A stretch of DNA of 34,875 nucleotides, taken from Pelodictyon luteolum (GTDB lineage Bacteria > Bacteroidota > Chlorobiia > Chlorobiales > Chlorobiaceae). The position numbers were made by a program, and so were the translations under genes. Below are positions 24,264-32,400 of this stretch, piece after piece. Position 1 is the first letter of the stretch; every line of letters starts with the position of its first letter. The DNA lies in assembly GCF_001622165.1 (NCBI RefSeq), contig NZ_LVWG01000028.1, positions 1 through 34,875 on the forward strand, given 5' to 3'. The notes under the pieces were generated by a model, which had not been told where the DNA came from, did no database searches, and saw only the letters and a list, made by a program, of their open reading frames with translations.

Positions 24264-26136
24264 CCAACAACCCCATCTCGTTCAGGAATCTCGAGGGGCG
24301 CTTGCTCCATCCGAAGTAGCTTTGAGCGTAACTCAGATACAAGTTCTGCGAAGACCGTGTGATTGCCACGAAGCAATTCCGGCGCTCCTCTCGGATGGCT
24401 ATCTCGCCTTTCTTGATCGCGAAGTAAGTCGGGAACTGCTCCTCGGCCAGTCCGATCACGAACACGTTGTCGAATTCCACGCCCTTGGCTGTATGTACAG
24501 TTTGGAGCCGCACGCAATCCCTCGATAGTGCTTTCGCTTTTGGCGATAGGTCCATTTCCTGCAGGAAGATGTGGAGGCTCACGGTTTTGCCATGCGAACG
24601 GCGAATATCGTGTGCGATGCGAAGCCAGTTCTTCTTGTCGTCCACATAGTCGGGGTAAACCTCTTCTTCACAGTCGGTCACATTGAGCTCGTCAAACAGC
24701 CCGAAGCACGCCTCCACAAATCTGGGATAGTCTAGGGAATCACACAACAACTCTTGCCCACTGGCAGCAAAGGGCTTGAGGGTTTCACTCGTCGCTGCAA
24801 ACGCAAAAAATGCACGAAGTGGAGTGATATCTTCCACCTTGGCTTTGGCCGAGACATCCTCCGCAGAGACAGTAATGTCGTTCACCAACGTGGCTGCCGA
24901 ACAAAGCTTGTTGAGCAGGCTGCGGGAATCAGGCGCGTTGGCTACCTTCAGAGCGAAATACATGAGCTGCACCAGGGGACTGGCGAAGTCTTGGTGCCTG
25001 CTGACAATCTCCGCGTTCAGCCCTTCCTCATGCATGGCCGCCTGAATTTGCACCAGCAGCTTGTTGCTACGTGCGATGACTAGGCAGGTTTCTCGGTGGT
25101 TTTTTGGAATGGGCTCAATCTCTGAAATCAGTCTCGCAATCTCGTCGTCGAAGTCCGCGAAAGATTCCAGCTTTACTGACCCCTCCACTTGATTCTGCGA
25201 GACGCCATCAAGCTTGGATGACGCCCTACCGGGATTGTGCGCAATCAGGCGGTTTGCTATTTCGACGACCTCCGCCGGACAACGGTAATTCTCAGGGAGC
25301 TGGATTATCTGAGGATCATAATCACGCTTAAGCTCTTCCAGTCGTTTCGGGTCTGCGCCGTTCCACTGAAAGATGATCTGGTCATCATCCGCCACCACGA
25401 AGAGATTGGAGGACGAGTCAGGGGCAACCAAACGAAGCACTCTGTACTGTGCGAGATTTGTATCCTGGAATTCATCGACACACACGTATCGGTAAACTGT
25501 CCTGACCTGTCTCGCGATGCGCGGCTTCGACGCCAGCAGTTCCCGTGTGTAGTGGAGCATGGAGCCAAAATCGAGCTGGTTCTCTTTGACCAGCCTTGCC
25601 ATGTAGCCTTTAAACACATCCTGCAATGCGCGACACATGTCTTCCTGCCCCGCATCGAAGTGTTCCGGCAGCTCGTCGGCTGTGATCCCATGCGTAAACA
25701 TGGTATCGATCTTCTTCAGGGAATCCTCGGGATCATCAATCTCCAGTTCACCGCTGTCTCGCATTTCACCAAGAAGTGCGAGACGATCCTTGTCGTCGGT
25801 AATCACGGAGAAGTTGGGCTTCAGCCCCAGGTGGCTTCCATGTTGACGAAGCAAGTCCGTGCAGAATGAGTGGAAGGTACAGAGCTTGATGCGTCGTGAC
25901 TCTTCGCCTGTTAGCTCTCGGATGCGATTCTGCATCTCGTTTGCAGCCTTGACCGTGAACGTGAGCCCCAGTATTCGGAAGCTCTCGTTCGGGCTGTTCG
26001 TGATCAGGTTGGCGATGCGCAAAGTCAGAACGGCGGTTTTACCTGAGCCTGGCCCCGCCAGTACGAGCAGCGGCCCCTCATTCCAGTCGGCAGCCTGTCT
26101 CTGATTCGCGTTCAGCATGTCAATGGTGATTGTCAT
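24256..26136 (-). CDS. gajB: UvrD-like superfamily 1 helicase (GajB-like)
   Basis: A 626-residue UvrD/PcrA-family 3'-5' helicase. Motifs in order: Walker A AGPGSGKTAVLT (26-37), TVKAANEM (Ia), VDEFQDTN (Walker B, 220-227), VADDDQIIFQWNG (III), LPENYRCP (IV), TVHTAKGVEFDNVFVIGL (V) and FVAITRSSQNLYL (VI). The start is the ATG at 26136, which overlaps the stop of the OLD nuclease gene (ATGA); the open frame beyond it is antisense noise. A UvrD-like helicase directly after an OLD-family nuclease is the GajA-GajB layout of Gabija. It is longer than the best-known GajB (about 494 residues), so the name is by analogy. It sits inside a BREX operon. Confidence 0.85.
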   Translation of the reverse strand: MTITIDMLNANQRQAADWNEGPLLVLAGPGSGKTAVLTLRIANLITNSPNESFRILGLTFTVKAANEMQNRIRELTGEESRRIKLCTFHSFCTDLLRQHGSHLGLKPNFSVITDDKDRLALLGEMRDSGELEIDDPEDSLKKIDTMFTHGITADELPEHFDAGQEDMCRALQDVFKGYMARLVKENQLDFGSMLHYTRELLASKPRIARQVRTVYRYVCVDEFQDTNLAQYRVLRLVAPDSSSNLFVVADDDQIIFQWNGADPKRLEELKRDYDPQIIQLPENYRCPAEVVEIANRLIAHNPGRASSKLDGVSQNQVEGSVKLESFADFDDEIARLISEIEPIPKNHRETCLVIARSNKLLVQIQAAMHEEGLNAEIVSRHQDFASPLVQLMYFALKVANAPDSRSLLNKLCSAATLVNDITVSAEDVSAKAKVEDITPLRAFFAFAATSETLKPFAASGQELLCDSLDYPRFVEACFGLFDELNVTDCEEEVYPDYVDDKKNWLRIAHDIRRSHGKTVSLHIFLQEMDLSPKAKALSRDCVRLQTVHTAKGVEFDNVFVIGLAEEQFPTYFAIKKGEIAIREERRNCFVAITRSSQNLYLSYAQSYFGWSKRPSRFLNEMGLLDG

Positions 26137-27848
26137 GGATTCGCGTCTCCCAAGGTAGTGATTCGGTTGAGAATGTCCGTCAGTTCTCTGGGTACGCCAT
26201 CTACCCCCGCCGTCTTCATTTCCAGGATGGACTTTAGGGCGGCTTCCGGTTTGGAGAACCTCCTCGCCTTGTTGACGATCATATACACCTTCTCCCAATA
26301 CTCGGTGCTGCCGATGGTCAGTCCTGTGAGTTCCGCATCTTTCTGTGGGCCAACCCCGTCCCTGTAGGGCTGCCCATAGCCGGAGCAGCACAACAGAACA
26401 TCGATATTAGAAAATGTTAGAGGAGAGATGTGATCAGTTTCAGGCCTTCCGTTCAGCAGAGCTTTGGCGTCATCGATGTACTTCTGGCCACCGTCATCGC
26501 CATCTGCGATCAGGTGCCAATGGATACCAAGTGCATCCGCCACCTTGATGAAGATGCCCGGGCCTCCAGCCTGGCTGCACTCTACGATGCGCACGCCCTT
26601 CCCGTGAAGATCGACACCCAGGACGTCCGCGCATTCAGCAAAAACCGAGACATCCGTCTCTCCTTCCACAAGGAGCCAACTACGGGCAAACAGCAGTTCG
26701 CCGCGATTCCGCCGAACATGGTGGTTGAACTTGCGCAACTCCTCATCTGACAACAACTCTTCAGGAATGGCCTTGCACTCGGTAGCTGTGCCATTGCGCT
26801 TCATCCTTCGGAGTTTCGAAACGGGCACTTCGGACAAGATGTCACCCGAGTGTGTCGCCACGATCTTCTGACCCGGGAAACCGCGGAGAAGGTGCCACAC
26901 TGCTCGGACGGCATTTGGGTGTAGGTGTGCCTCTGGCTCCTCTATAGCGATGATCGGTTCGGCGTGCCTATCGACATCTGCCTGAATGCGCGTCTTGAGA
27001 TAGGCACTGAACAGTAACAGAACGGAGAGGCTCTGTGTCCCCTCGCCGTGACTGCGAATTGGAATCTTCGCACTGGATGCGGTCAACAAGTTTACATCCG
27101 TATACCTGAGCGCTTTGTAGACGTCGGCTGGAGCCGGATCGACGGTTACGGCGTCAGCCTGCCCAACGGCCACAAGGTCGGAGATGCGTTTCACCTCATC
27201 AGTTACATCCTTGAAGCTCGCATGGGCATTCACGATCTTCTGATTCACTTTGTAAAGTTCATCTTCCAGTGCCCGTCGCGTGGCATCGTCGATGTCCTTG
27301 CTCTTCAAAAACGAGGCCCAATAGGTCGACTGCCCGTGGAATTGATCTTTCGCCGCACGGAGAGCTGTTTGGAAGAAGAACGGCCTCAGTCGCCGTAGCT
27401 CCTTGATCATTCCGCCCTTGCCTACCATCTCGTTGCCGGCGTCATCGTGGAAGCTCCAGCTCTGGACAGGTTCGCCTGCATCCGCGTCGTATCTTGCCGT
27501 AATCCGAAACTTGATTGCGGAGAAGTCGCTGCCGACGATCACGTCATTTAGTCCCTGCGTGATGTGCTCTGGCCAAAGATGATCTTCGGACTCAAGGAAG
27601 CTGAGAGTGATGCTGATCGGCTGGCACGACAAAAGATCAGCCCGCGTCTGATCTCGGTAGAAGTCAAACTCTGAGAAGTTGCAGGTCTTATCGGATCTAA
27701 CAATGTCGAGGCACAAGCGAAGCGCCTCCAGAACGCTTGTCTTTCCCGTGTTGTTCTCGCCGACCAGGACCGTAACATCGCGGTCAAGTTCGATCTCCAC
27801 ATGCTCGATGCCGCGAAAATTGTCGACTGCGATCTTGCTCAGGCGCAT
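26133..27848 (-). CDS. gajA: OLD-family ATPase/TOPRIM nuclease (class 2 OLD, GajA-like)
   Basis: A 571-residue protein close to the 578 residues of GajA. The N-terminal ABC-type ATPase has Walker A GENNTGKTS (30-38), a signature-like SHGEGTQSLS (266-275), Walker B IIAIEEPEAHLHP (299-311) and the H-loop ATHSG (331-335). The C-terminal TOPRIM domain has LVEGETD (Glu395) and LIADGDDGG (acidic residues 449-452). This is the class 2 OLD nuclease arrangement, the GajA half of Gabija, which nicks DNA and is controlled by nucleotide levels. The start is ATG 27848 with GGGAGG 6 nt upstream, 2 nt after the methyltransferase stop. The UvrD-like gene follows with a 4-nt overlap. Confidence 0.87.
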   Translation of the reverse strand: MRLSKIAVDNFRGIEHVEIELDRDVTVLVGENNTGKTSVLEALRLCLDIVRSDKTCNFSEFDFYRDQTRADLLSCQPISITLSFLESEDHLWPEHITQGLNDVIVGSDFSAIKFRITARYDADAGEPVQSWSFHDDAGNEMVGKGGMIKELRRLRPFFFQTALRAAKDQFHGQSTYWASFLKSKDIDDATRRALEDELYKVNQKIVNAHASFKDVTDEVKRISDLVAVGQADAVTVDPAPADVYKALRYTDVNLLTASSAKIPIRSHGEGTQSLSVLLLFSAYLKTRIQADVDRHAEPIIAIEEPEAHLHPNAVRAVWHLLRGFPGQKIVATHSGDILSEVPVSKLRRMKRNGTATECKAIPEELLSDEELRKFNHHVRRNRGELLFARSWLLVEGETDVSVFAECADVLGVDLHGKGVRIVECSQAGGPGIFIKVADALGIHWHLIADGDDGGQKYIDDAKALLNGRPETDHISPLTFSNIDVLLCCSGYGQPYRDGVGPQKDAELTGLTIGSTEYWEKVYMIVNKARRFSKPEAALKSILEMKTAGVDGVPRELTDILNRITTLGDANP

Positions 27849-27850
27849 GA

Positions 27851-30631
27851 TTATCCTCCCATTCTTGTTACCGCCTGGTCGTACCACATGAGCAGCTTGG
27901 GGTCTTCTTCCAGGACGTTGTTCGGGATCTTGTCGGCCACGGCGACGATGACGGCGTAGTCGCGTTCCTGCCAGGCTTTCTTGAATCCGGCGCGAACAGC
28001 TTCCAGGCGGAAGACCTTGAGTTTCTTCTTGACCTCTTTGTATTCCTCGAACTCCTTGAGCAGCGCCTTCTCTCGCAGCTTCTCGAGGTCGCCCGCCTTG
28101 TTGGGGTCGGGCACATACCAACGGTCACGGGCTTTGGTCACCAGCGCCGGATCATCTTTGGGCAGATTGCGCAGCTCTTTCCAGTTGGTGGAAAGGTAGG
28201 CGTGGATCTGCTCTGGAACAGGGCCTTTGCCGTCGTAGCTGAGGAAGTTCTGGTTCAGCAGTTCACGAAGGTCGAGCTGGGCTTCGTTCTTGCTCCAACC
28301 GCCGAGCTGCTGCATGAACTGCGGATTGATGTCGGAGAAGGTCTGCGGCTTTTCCTTGATGAGCTGGCGAAGCCATTGGATGGCGGAGGCCTCGTCGGAG
28401 ACGAACATGGACATCTGCTTGAGTTCACCCGAGGTCATCTTCTTACGGTCGTATTCGGCCACCTGATCCGGCAGGAAATACATGCCGTCACGCTCAATGA
28501 AGCGTTGCGCCAGTCCGACCTGGAACTCCTGGCTGGAGATCGGCACGGGGTAACCCTTGCGGACGTAGAACGCAATCATCTGGTCGAACAGGATGCGTGG
28601 GTCGCGCTCGGGGACGAAAAGCATTAGTGGCCCTTGGCGCTTGGTGACTGGCAGATACTTTAGGTGGGTTCGGACAAAATCCCACACGCCTTCTTCGGTT
28701 TGCGCCTCTTTCTGGAAGCGCTCTTCAAAACCGCCATTGGGTTTATAGGCTGAGATAACAAGATCTTGCTTCACGGCGGTCGGAGTAGTAACCGCTTTAA
28801 AACTTCCCTGTTTCTTGTCTAGTGCAGAAACATTGGCGACAATAAAGCCTGCTTCATTTAGTGCTGTTTGGATGCTATTCCATACTGAAGCCTTAGTATT
28901 TGAAAATTCAACTGTCATCCAACGGCCAGGTTTCAACTTTCTATAGAACTCGCCGAAGCAAGCAGCCATTATTGAGCGGTATTCAATCGATCCCTTTTTG
29001 TGAGCGTCATTTTCAATTGCTTCTGTGTCATAGTTTGTCAGTACCTTTAACCACGACTCCCAAAGAAAATTGAGTTCTGAATAATTCAGGTTGGCCCCAA
29101 AGGGAGGGTCAGTAAAAATATAGTCGACAGAATCATCAGGTATCTGCTGCATCTCTGATGATGAGCTAGTCATGATCATTTGCGGAGTCATTTTCTCAAG
29201 CAACCGCTTCTTCCTGACTCCCTTCTTGAAATAATCGGAAAGTGACTTGAGAAGAGAAATATCTTTTATCAAGGATGGTATGAATAACGTTCCTGCGAGT
29301 GGGCCACCACCAGCTGCCCACCTATATCGGTATAGCTTTGTGTTTGTCCAAATTACCGGCAATAGCGTTATCGCATAGTTCAAGCTTGGCAATTTTGCCA
29401 ATGTGGCTGCGATTACCCATAGATTTTGCCGTGTGTAAAAGTGATGCACATGAGTAATTCCCATGGGGTCGTTACGGCGGGTTTCTTTCCCTGGCATCAT
29501 TCGATTTTTGGGGAAAGGATATGGTATCGGACCATCATCAATCTTACGCTGGAGTGCGAGGTCAGCATCGTCCGGTTTTTTTTCAAACCTTTTCCCCGCA
29601 ACGCTGTAGTTAATGAGAACAGGAGTCTGTTTCGCCTGCTTTATGGTTTCGTTGAGCTCCTTATCAAAGACAGTAACCCAAGAACGGTCCAGTTTTCGTT
29701 TTGTCAATTGAGCTGTGCAGTGTGGGCATGGGAAATCGTCATTAACTTTCCCCTTGTCATGGTCAACTGCGGCATCCCAGAACACAATTTCATTGGCGCA
29801 TTCCGGGCAGACAAACACATCCGACCAAACAGTGTAGTTTATCGTGCCTAATCGCCCGTCCGAGTGCTTTGTCTGAAACATCCAGGCGCATTCTTTTTCA
29901 ACTTCCTTAAGGATGCGATTAGTTTCTCTTTCAAACTCTAGTGAATTTACTGGCGTGTTATAGTTATGGGCTATATAGGTAGCAGCAGGTGACAAGTCGT
30001 TCAGCGCAGCTCGTCTTGCCCCAAATCTGGAAAAGAAAGTCCATGTCTTTTTCCCGTTTTCGCCAATCTCTTCCTGCAAAATGGTCCCGTCCTGCTTAAC
30101 TTGGTAACCTAAGGAGGCGACTTCGTTTCTATTTCCACACATCTGCGCGGCCACACCCGTCATGCCGGTTCCACAGAAACCGTCGAACACGATGTCCCCC
30201 GGCTGCGTGTAATGGAGGATGTAACGCATGATGGCCTTATGCGGCACCTTGGTGTGATAAGAGTGCGCGTTGTAGATAGGGTCGTTCTTACCCTCGCTCA
30301 CGTCGGCCGCAAAAGGCTCACGGTGATAGTGGTTGCCTTCGGGCTGCTCAGGCTTCTGCGCTTCCCACTCGGCGATGAAGTCGGCGATCCACGGGTTCGG
30401 GCAGGCGGTGTAATACGGCGGATCGCTCAGGTTCAGGATGGCCTCGTCGCTGCCGATGGGGAAGCCTTCGATCTTGCGGAACTCCGGGTCCTGCAGCTTC
30501 TTGCGCAACTCCTCGGTAAAGTGGGCTCGACGGGCCTCGTCATTCTCGAAGGTCATGCCAAGGCAAGTCACCGGGCCGGAGGGCTTCGGCGGCTGGACTG
30601 ATGTTTCGCCAAACAGATCCTGTGTGGTCAT
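27851..30631 (-). CDS. pglXI: PglXI-type BREX DNA adenine methyltransferase
   Basis: A 926-residue DNA methyltransferase. An N-terminal LNLSDPPYYTACPNPW (DPPY-type motif IV, residues 70-74) is followed by a motif I-like VFDGFCGTGMTG (148-159), and a second motif DYIFTDPPFGANLNYSE near 507. A CPEC...CPHC cysteine set (about 260-295) suggests a zinc-binding insertion. PglXI proteins modify a non-palindromic site at adenine so that host DNA is spared by BREX. It overlaps the preceding gene by 1 nt (TAATG). The central 1.4 kb is AT-richer than either end. A run of eight A on the coding strand lies at 29583-29576 (FEKKPDD). Confidence 0.87.
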   Translation of the reverse strand: MTTQDLFGETSVQPPKPSGPVTCLGMTFENDEARRAHFTEELRKKLQDPEFRKIEGFPIGSDEAILNLSDPPYYTACPNPWIADFIAEWEAQKPEQPEGNHYHREPFAADVSEGKNDPIYNAHSYHTKVPHKAIMRYILHYTQPGDIVFDGFCGTGMTGVAAQMCGNRNEVASLGYQVKQDGTILQEEIGENGKKTWTFFSRFGARRAALNDLSPAATYIAHNYNTPVNSLEFERETNRILKEVEKECAWMFQTKHSDGRLGTINYTVWSDVFVCPECANEIVFWDAAVDHDKGKVNDDFPCPHCTAQLTKRKLDRSWVTVFDKELNETIKQAKQTPVLINYSVAGKRFEKKPDDADLALQRKIDDGPIPYPFPKNRMMPGKETRRNDPMGITHVHHFYTRQNLWVIAATLAKLPSLNYAITLLPVIWTNTKLYRYRWAAGGGPLAGTLFIPSLIKDISLLKSLSDYFKKGVRKKRLLEKMTPQMIMTSSSSEMQQIPDDSVDYIFTDPPFGANLNYSELNFLWESWLKVLTNYDTEAIENDAHKKGSIEYRSIMAACFGEFYRKLKPGRWMTVEFSNTKASVWNSIQTALNEAGFIVANVSALDKKQGSFKAVTTPTAVKQDLVISAYKPNGGFEERFQKEAQTEEGVWDFVRTHLKYLPVTKRQGPLMLFVPERDPRILFDQMIAFYVRKGYPVPISSQEFQVGLAQRFIERDGMYFLPDQVAEYDRKKMTSGELKQMSMFVSDEASAIQWLRQLIKEKPQTFSDINPQFMQQLGGWSKNEAQLDLRELLNQNFLSYDGKGPVPEQIHAYLSTNWKELRNLPKDDPALVTKARDRWYVPDPNKAGDLEKLREKALLKEFEEYKEVKKKLKVFRLEAVRAGFKKAWQERDYAVIVAVADKIPNNVLEEDPKLLMWYDQAVTRMGG
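28700..30160. other. AT-rich central segment of the methyltransferase gene
   Basis: Sampled 60-base lines here run at about 37-45% GC (for example 28861-28920 and 28981-29040), against about 58-63% in the flanking parts of the same gene (28381-28440 and 30361-30420). The borders are approximate. The segment corresponds to residues about 157-643 and includes the zinc-like cysteines and the DPPF motif. Such a mosaic is expected if a specificity region was swapped by recombination. Confidence 0.65.
29576..29583. repeat. Homopolymer tract A8/T8 in pglXI
   Basis: Eight consecutive T on the plus strand (A on the coding strand) lie within codons for FEKKPDD. Slippage of one base would truncate the methyltransferase. 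The tract is short for phase variation and may be coincidence in an AT-rich segment. Confidence 0.35.
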
Positions 30632-32397
30632 TATTGATTCTCCAAAATAGCTTTGCCCATTGCGGTGAGTCGATATTTTTGTTTGCTGCTACGGGGTTTA
30701 TCGGGAATGGTCATCTCTATCAGACCGACAGAAATAGCCGCCTGCTGATAATACTCGCGAAAGTGTTTTTCATCCTTCAGGCTCAATGCAGCCATCAGTT
30801 CAGCACGGCTCCTTTCGCCAATAAGTACAGACAGCATTCTGCGCACTTCGGGGGAAACTTCGGGGGCCGCTTCGGGGGCGACTTCGGGGGTTGTCTGAAC
30901 ACCAGGCACGTTCATCCCGTCATGGCCGTAATGCATTTTCATAGAGGGGGCCAGCTCAAAAGCATTTTCAGAAATTGCCACCAGCATGAGTTTTTTTACC
31001 AAGCTCTCAGCCAGTGCTTTTGCCTTTGCCGTTGTTGCATTGGTTAATGCGCGGATGTCGGTCAGATCGACGCTTCCTTTCTCGGCTACGAATGCGAAAA
31101 CGTCGGCTTCGTCTGCATTCAGGCTCACGCCAATCGTTTGCAAGAACGTCCGCTGTTTTTCTGTTATCAGCGGTTGCTTTAAGAGAACAATCTCAAAGGA
31201 TTTCCTTGACTTGTCGTTCCTGATCTCTGGCGGCACGTGGCCGAGATCCCGCCAGTTCCGGAAAATGGCGCGAATACCCGAGCCGGCCTGATCGCTCATC
31301 CCTATTCTGCGAAACGCTTTTACAATGGATGGATTGCGGACCTCCTTCTCTGTTGGATCAAGCAGTTCGGACTCCGTATAAAAAGCATCTCCCGGGTTCC
31401 AGAAGATCGTGCGATCAGTGAAGAATTTGATGGCCGCTTTCCTGTAAGGATCACCGTAATCCTGATGGATCAGCAGGTTGATGGCCGCTTCCCGGAAGGA
31501 GACATAATCGGGGGGATCATCGTTTCGACGCAAGGTAGCCGGATCGAGTGAAAAGGGATGATCGGCAAGCCGCATGTATTTTGCAACGAGGCCCCGCCAG
31601 GTCTTGAAGATGTTTTCCTCAAAGATCAGGCGATCATGCCAGCGATCATCGCTCGACCAGTTTTCAAACCGGGTGTCGATCCTCTGGTAATCAAGAACAG
31701 GGCGAGGCAAAAGCTGGCGGACGGCGTGATCTGTTCCAAACAAGAGCACGCCGGCTCTGGTCGGGAGCATGCTCCCGTCTTGTTCGACAATAAAATTCCA
31801 CTCCCTGAGAAACGCTACAGCATCATCGATCTGGCGCTGTTCAGGATCTCTGCGATAAAACTGCTGGCGGTACCAGCTGATCGTTTCCTCGTCAAAGCAG
31901 CGGGGGACATCCATATCAGCGATAGCTTCGGCATCCCAAGGCCGCATCGCATTGTCGCGCAAGAACCGTTGCAGCTCGGCATCAGTGACCCGTTCGTCAC
32001 TGGCTGCACGGCGAAGATAAGTTTCGCGGGGATCGCTTTTCAGATAGACCGGCTTTTGATGGCGCGGCAATTCCGGAATATAGAAAGCAAGGATTCTCTT
32101 GCCTTCCAGCTCGTAGACGTGTGGTTCTGCGCTGATGATATGGTTGAGTTTCTGGCCTCCCCGCAATGTGGAAAGAAAGTCATTCTGTACACGATCAAAG
32201 GCTTTCGGGTCAACGCCGGCCACATCAAGCTCACCGGCCTTCTCGGATACGCCAAAAAGCAACCATCCTCCCTGTGTGTTGGCAAAGGCGCTAACAGTGG
32301 AATAGGCATCTTTAGGGACATCACGATATGCTTTCTTACACTCGAAATCGGTCCATTCGTAGCCTTTGAGCCTGGTGATCAGTTCATCCTTGGTCAT
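30631..32397 (-). CDS. AlbA_2/COG2865-type ATP-binding protein with winged helix
   Basis: A 588-residue protein of the COG2865 type. The N-terminal AlbA_2 (Schlafen-like) domain has WTDFECKKAYRDVP and SAFANTQGGWLLFGVSE (residues 15-55). The middle has a GHKL-like region (FREAAINLLIHQDYGD, then RNPSIVKAFRRIGMSDQAGSGI). A Fic-associated-type C-terminal winged helix carries SRAELMAALSLKDEKHFREYYQ and IPDKPRSSKQKYRLT. A short Pro/Glu/Ala/Val linker repeat lies before it. Such proteins are predicted regulators often found inside restriction-modification and other defence operons. It starts 3 nt after the brxC stop and overlaps pglXI by 1 nt. It is not a standard BREX type 3 component, and its exact function is unknown. 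Confidence 0.82.
   Translation of the reverse strand: MTKDELITRLKGYEWTDFECKKAYRDVPKDAYSTVSAFANTQGGWLLFGVSEKAGELDVAGVDPKAFDRVQNDFLSTLRGGQKLNHIISAEPHVYELEGKRILAFYIPELPRHQKPVYLKSDPRETYLRRAASDERVTDAELQRFLRDNAMRPWDAEAIADMDVPRCFDEETISWYRQQFYRRDPEQRQIDDAVAFLREWNFIVEQDGSMLPTRAGVLLFGTDHAVRQLLPRPVLDYQRIDTRFENWSSDDRWHDRLIFEENIFKTWRGLVAKYMRLADHPFSLDPATLRRNDDPPDYVSFREAAINLLIHQDYGDPYRKAAIKFFTDRTIFWNPGDAFYTESELLDPTEKEVRNPSIVKAFRRIGMSDQAGSGIRAIFRNWRDLGHVPPEIRNDKSRKSFEIVLLKQPLITEKQRTFLQTIGVSLNADEADVFAFVAEKGSVDLTDIRALTNATTAKAKALAESLVKKLMLVAISENAFELAPSMKMHYGHDGMNVPGVQTTPEVAPEAAPEVSPEVRRMLSVLIGERSRAELMAALSLKDEKHFREYYQQAAISVGLIEMTIPDKPRSSKQKYRLTAMGKAILENQ
30845..30892. repeat. Four 12-bp tandem units encoding a PEV-type linker
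   Basis: Four units of about 12 bp built on ACTTCGGGGG (plus strand) encode TPEVAPEAAPEVSPEV in the COG2865-type protein, just before its last winged-helix domain. Such P-E-V linkers vary in copy number among relatives, and the in-frame period allows easy expansion or loss. Confidence 0.85.
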
Positions 32398-32400
32398 GTA

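Noticed and set aside
26137-26391. N-terminal extension of the UvrD-like protein
   Set aside because: It is a shifted-frame reading of the end of the OLD nuclease gene; the ATG at 26136 overlaps the upstream stop as ATGA and begins just before the helicase domain.
27849-28121. N-terminal extension of the OLD nuclease
   Set aside because: The residues are Arg/Gly-rich shadow of the methyltransferase gene; the ATG at 27848 has a clear GGGAGG and starts the ATPase fold.
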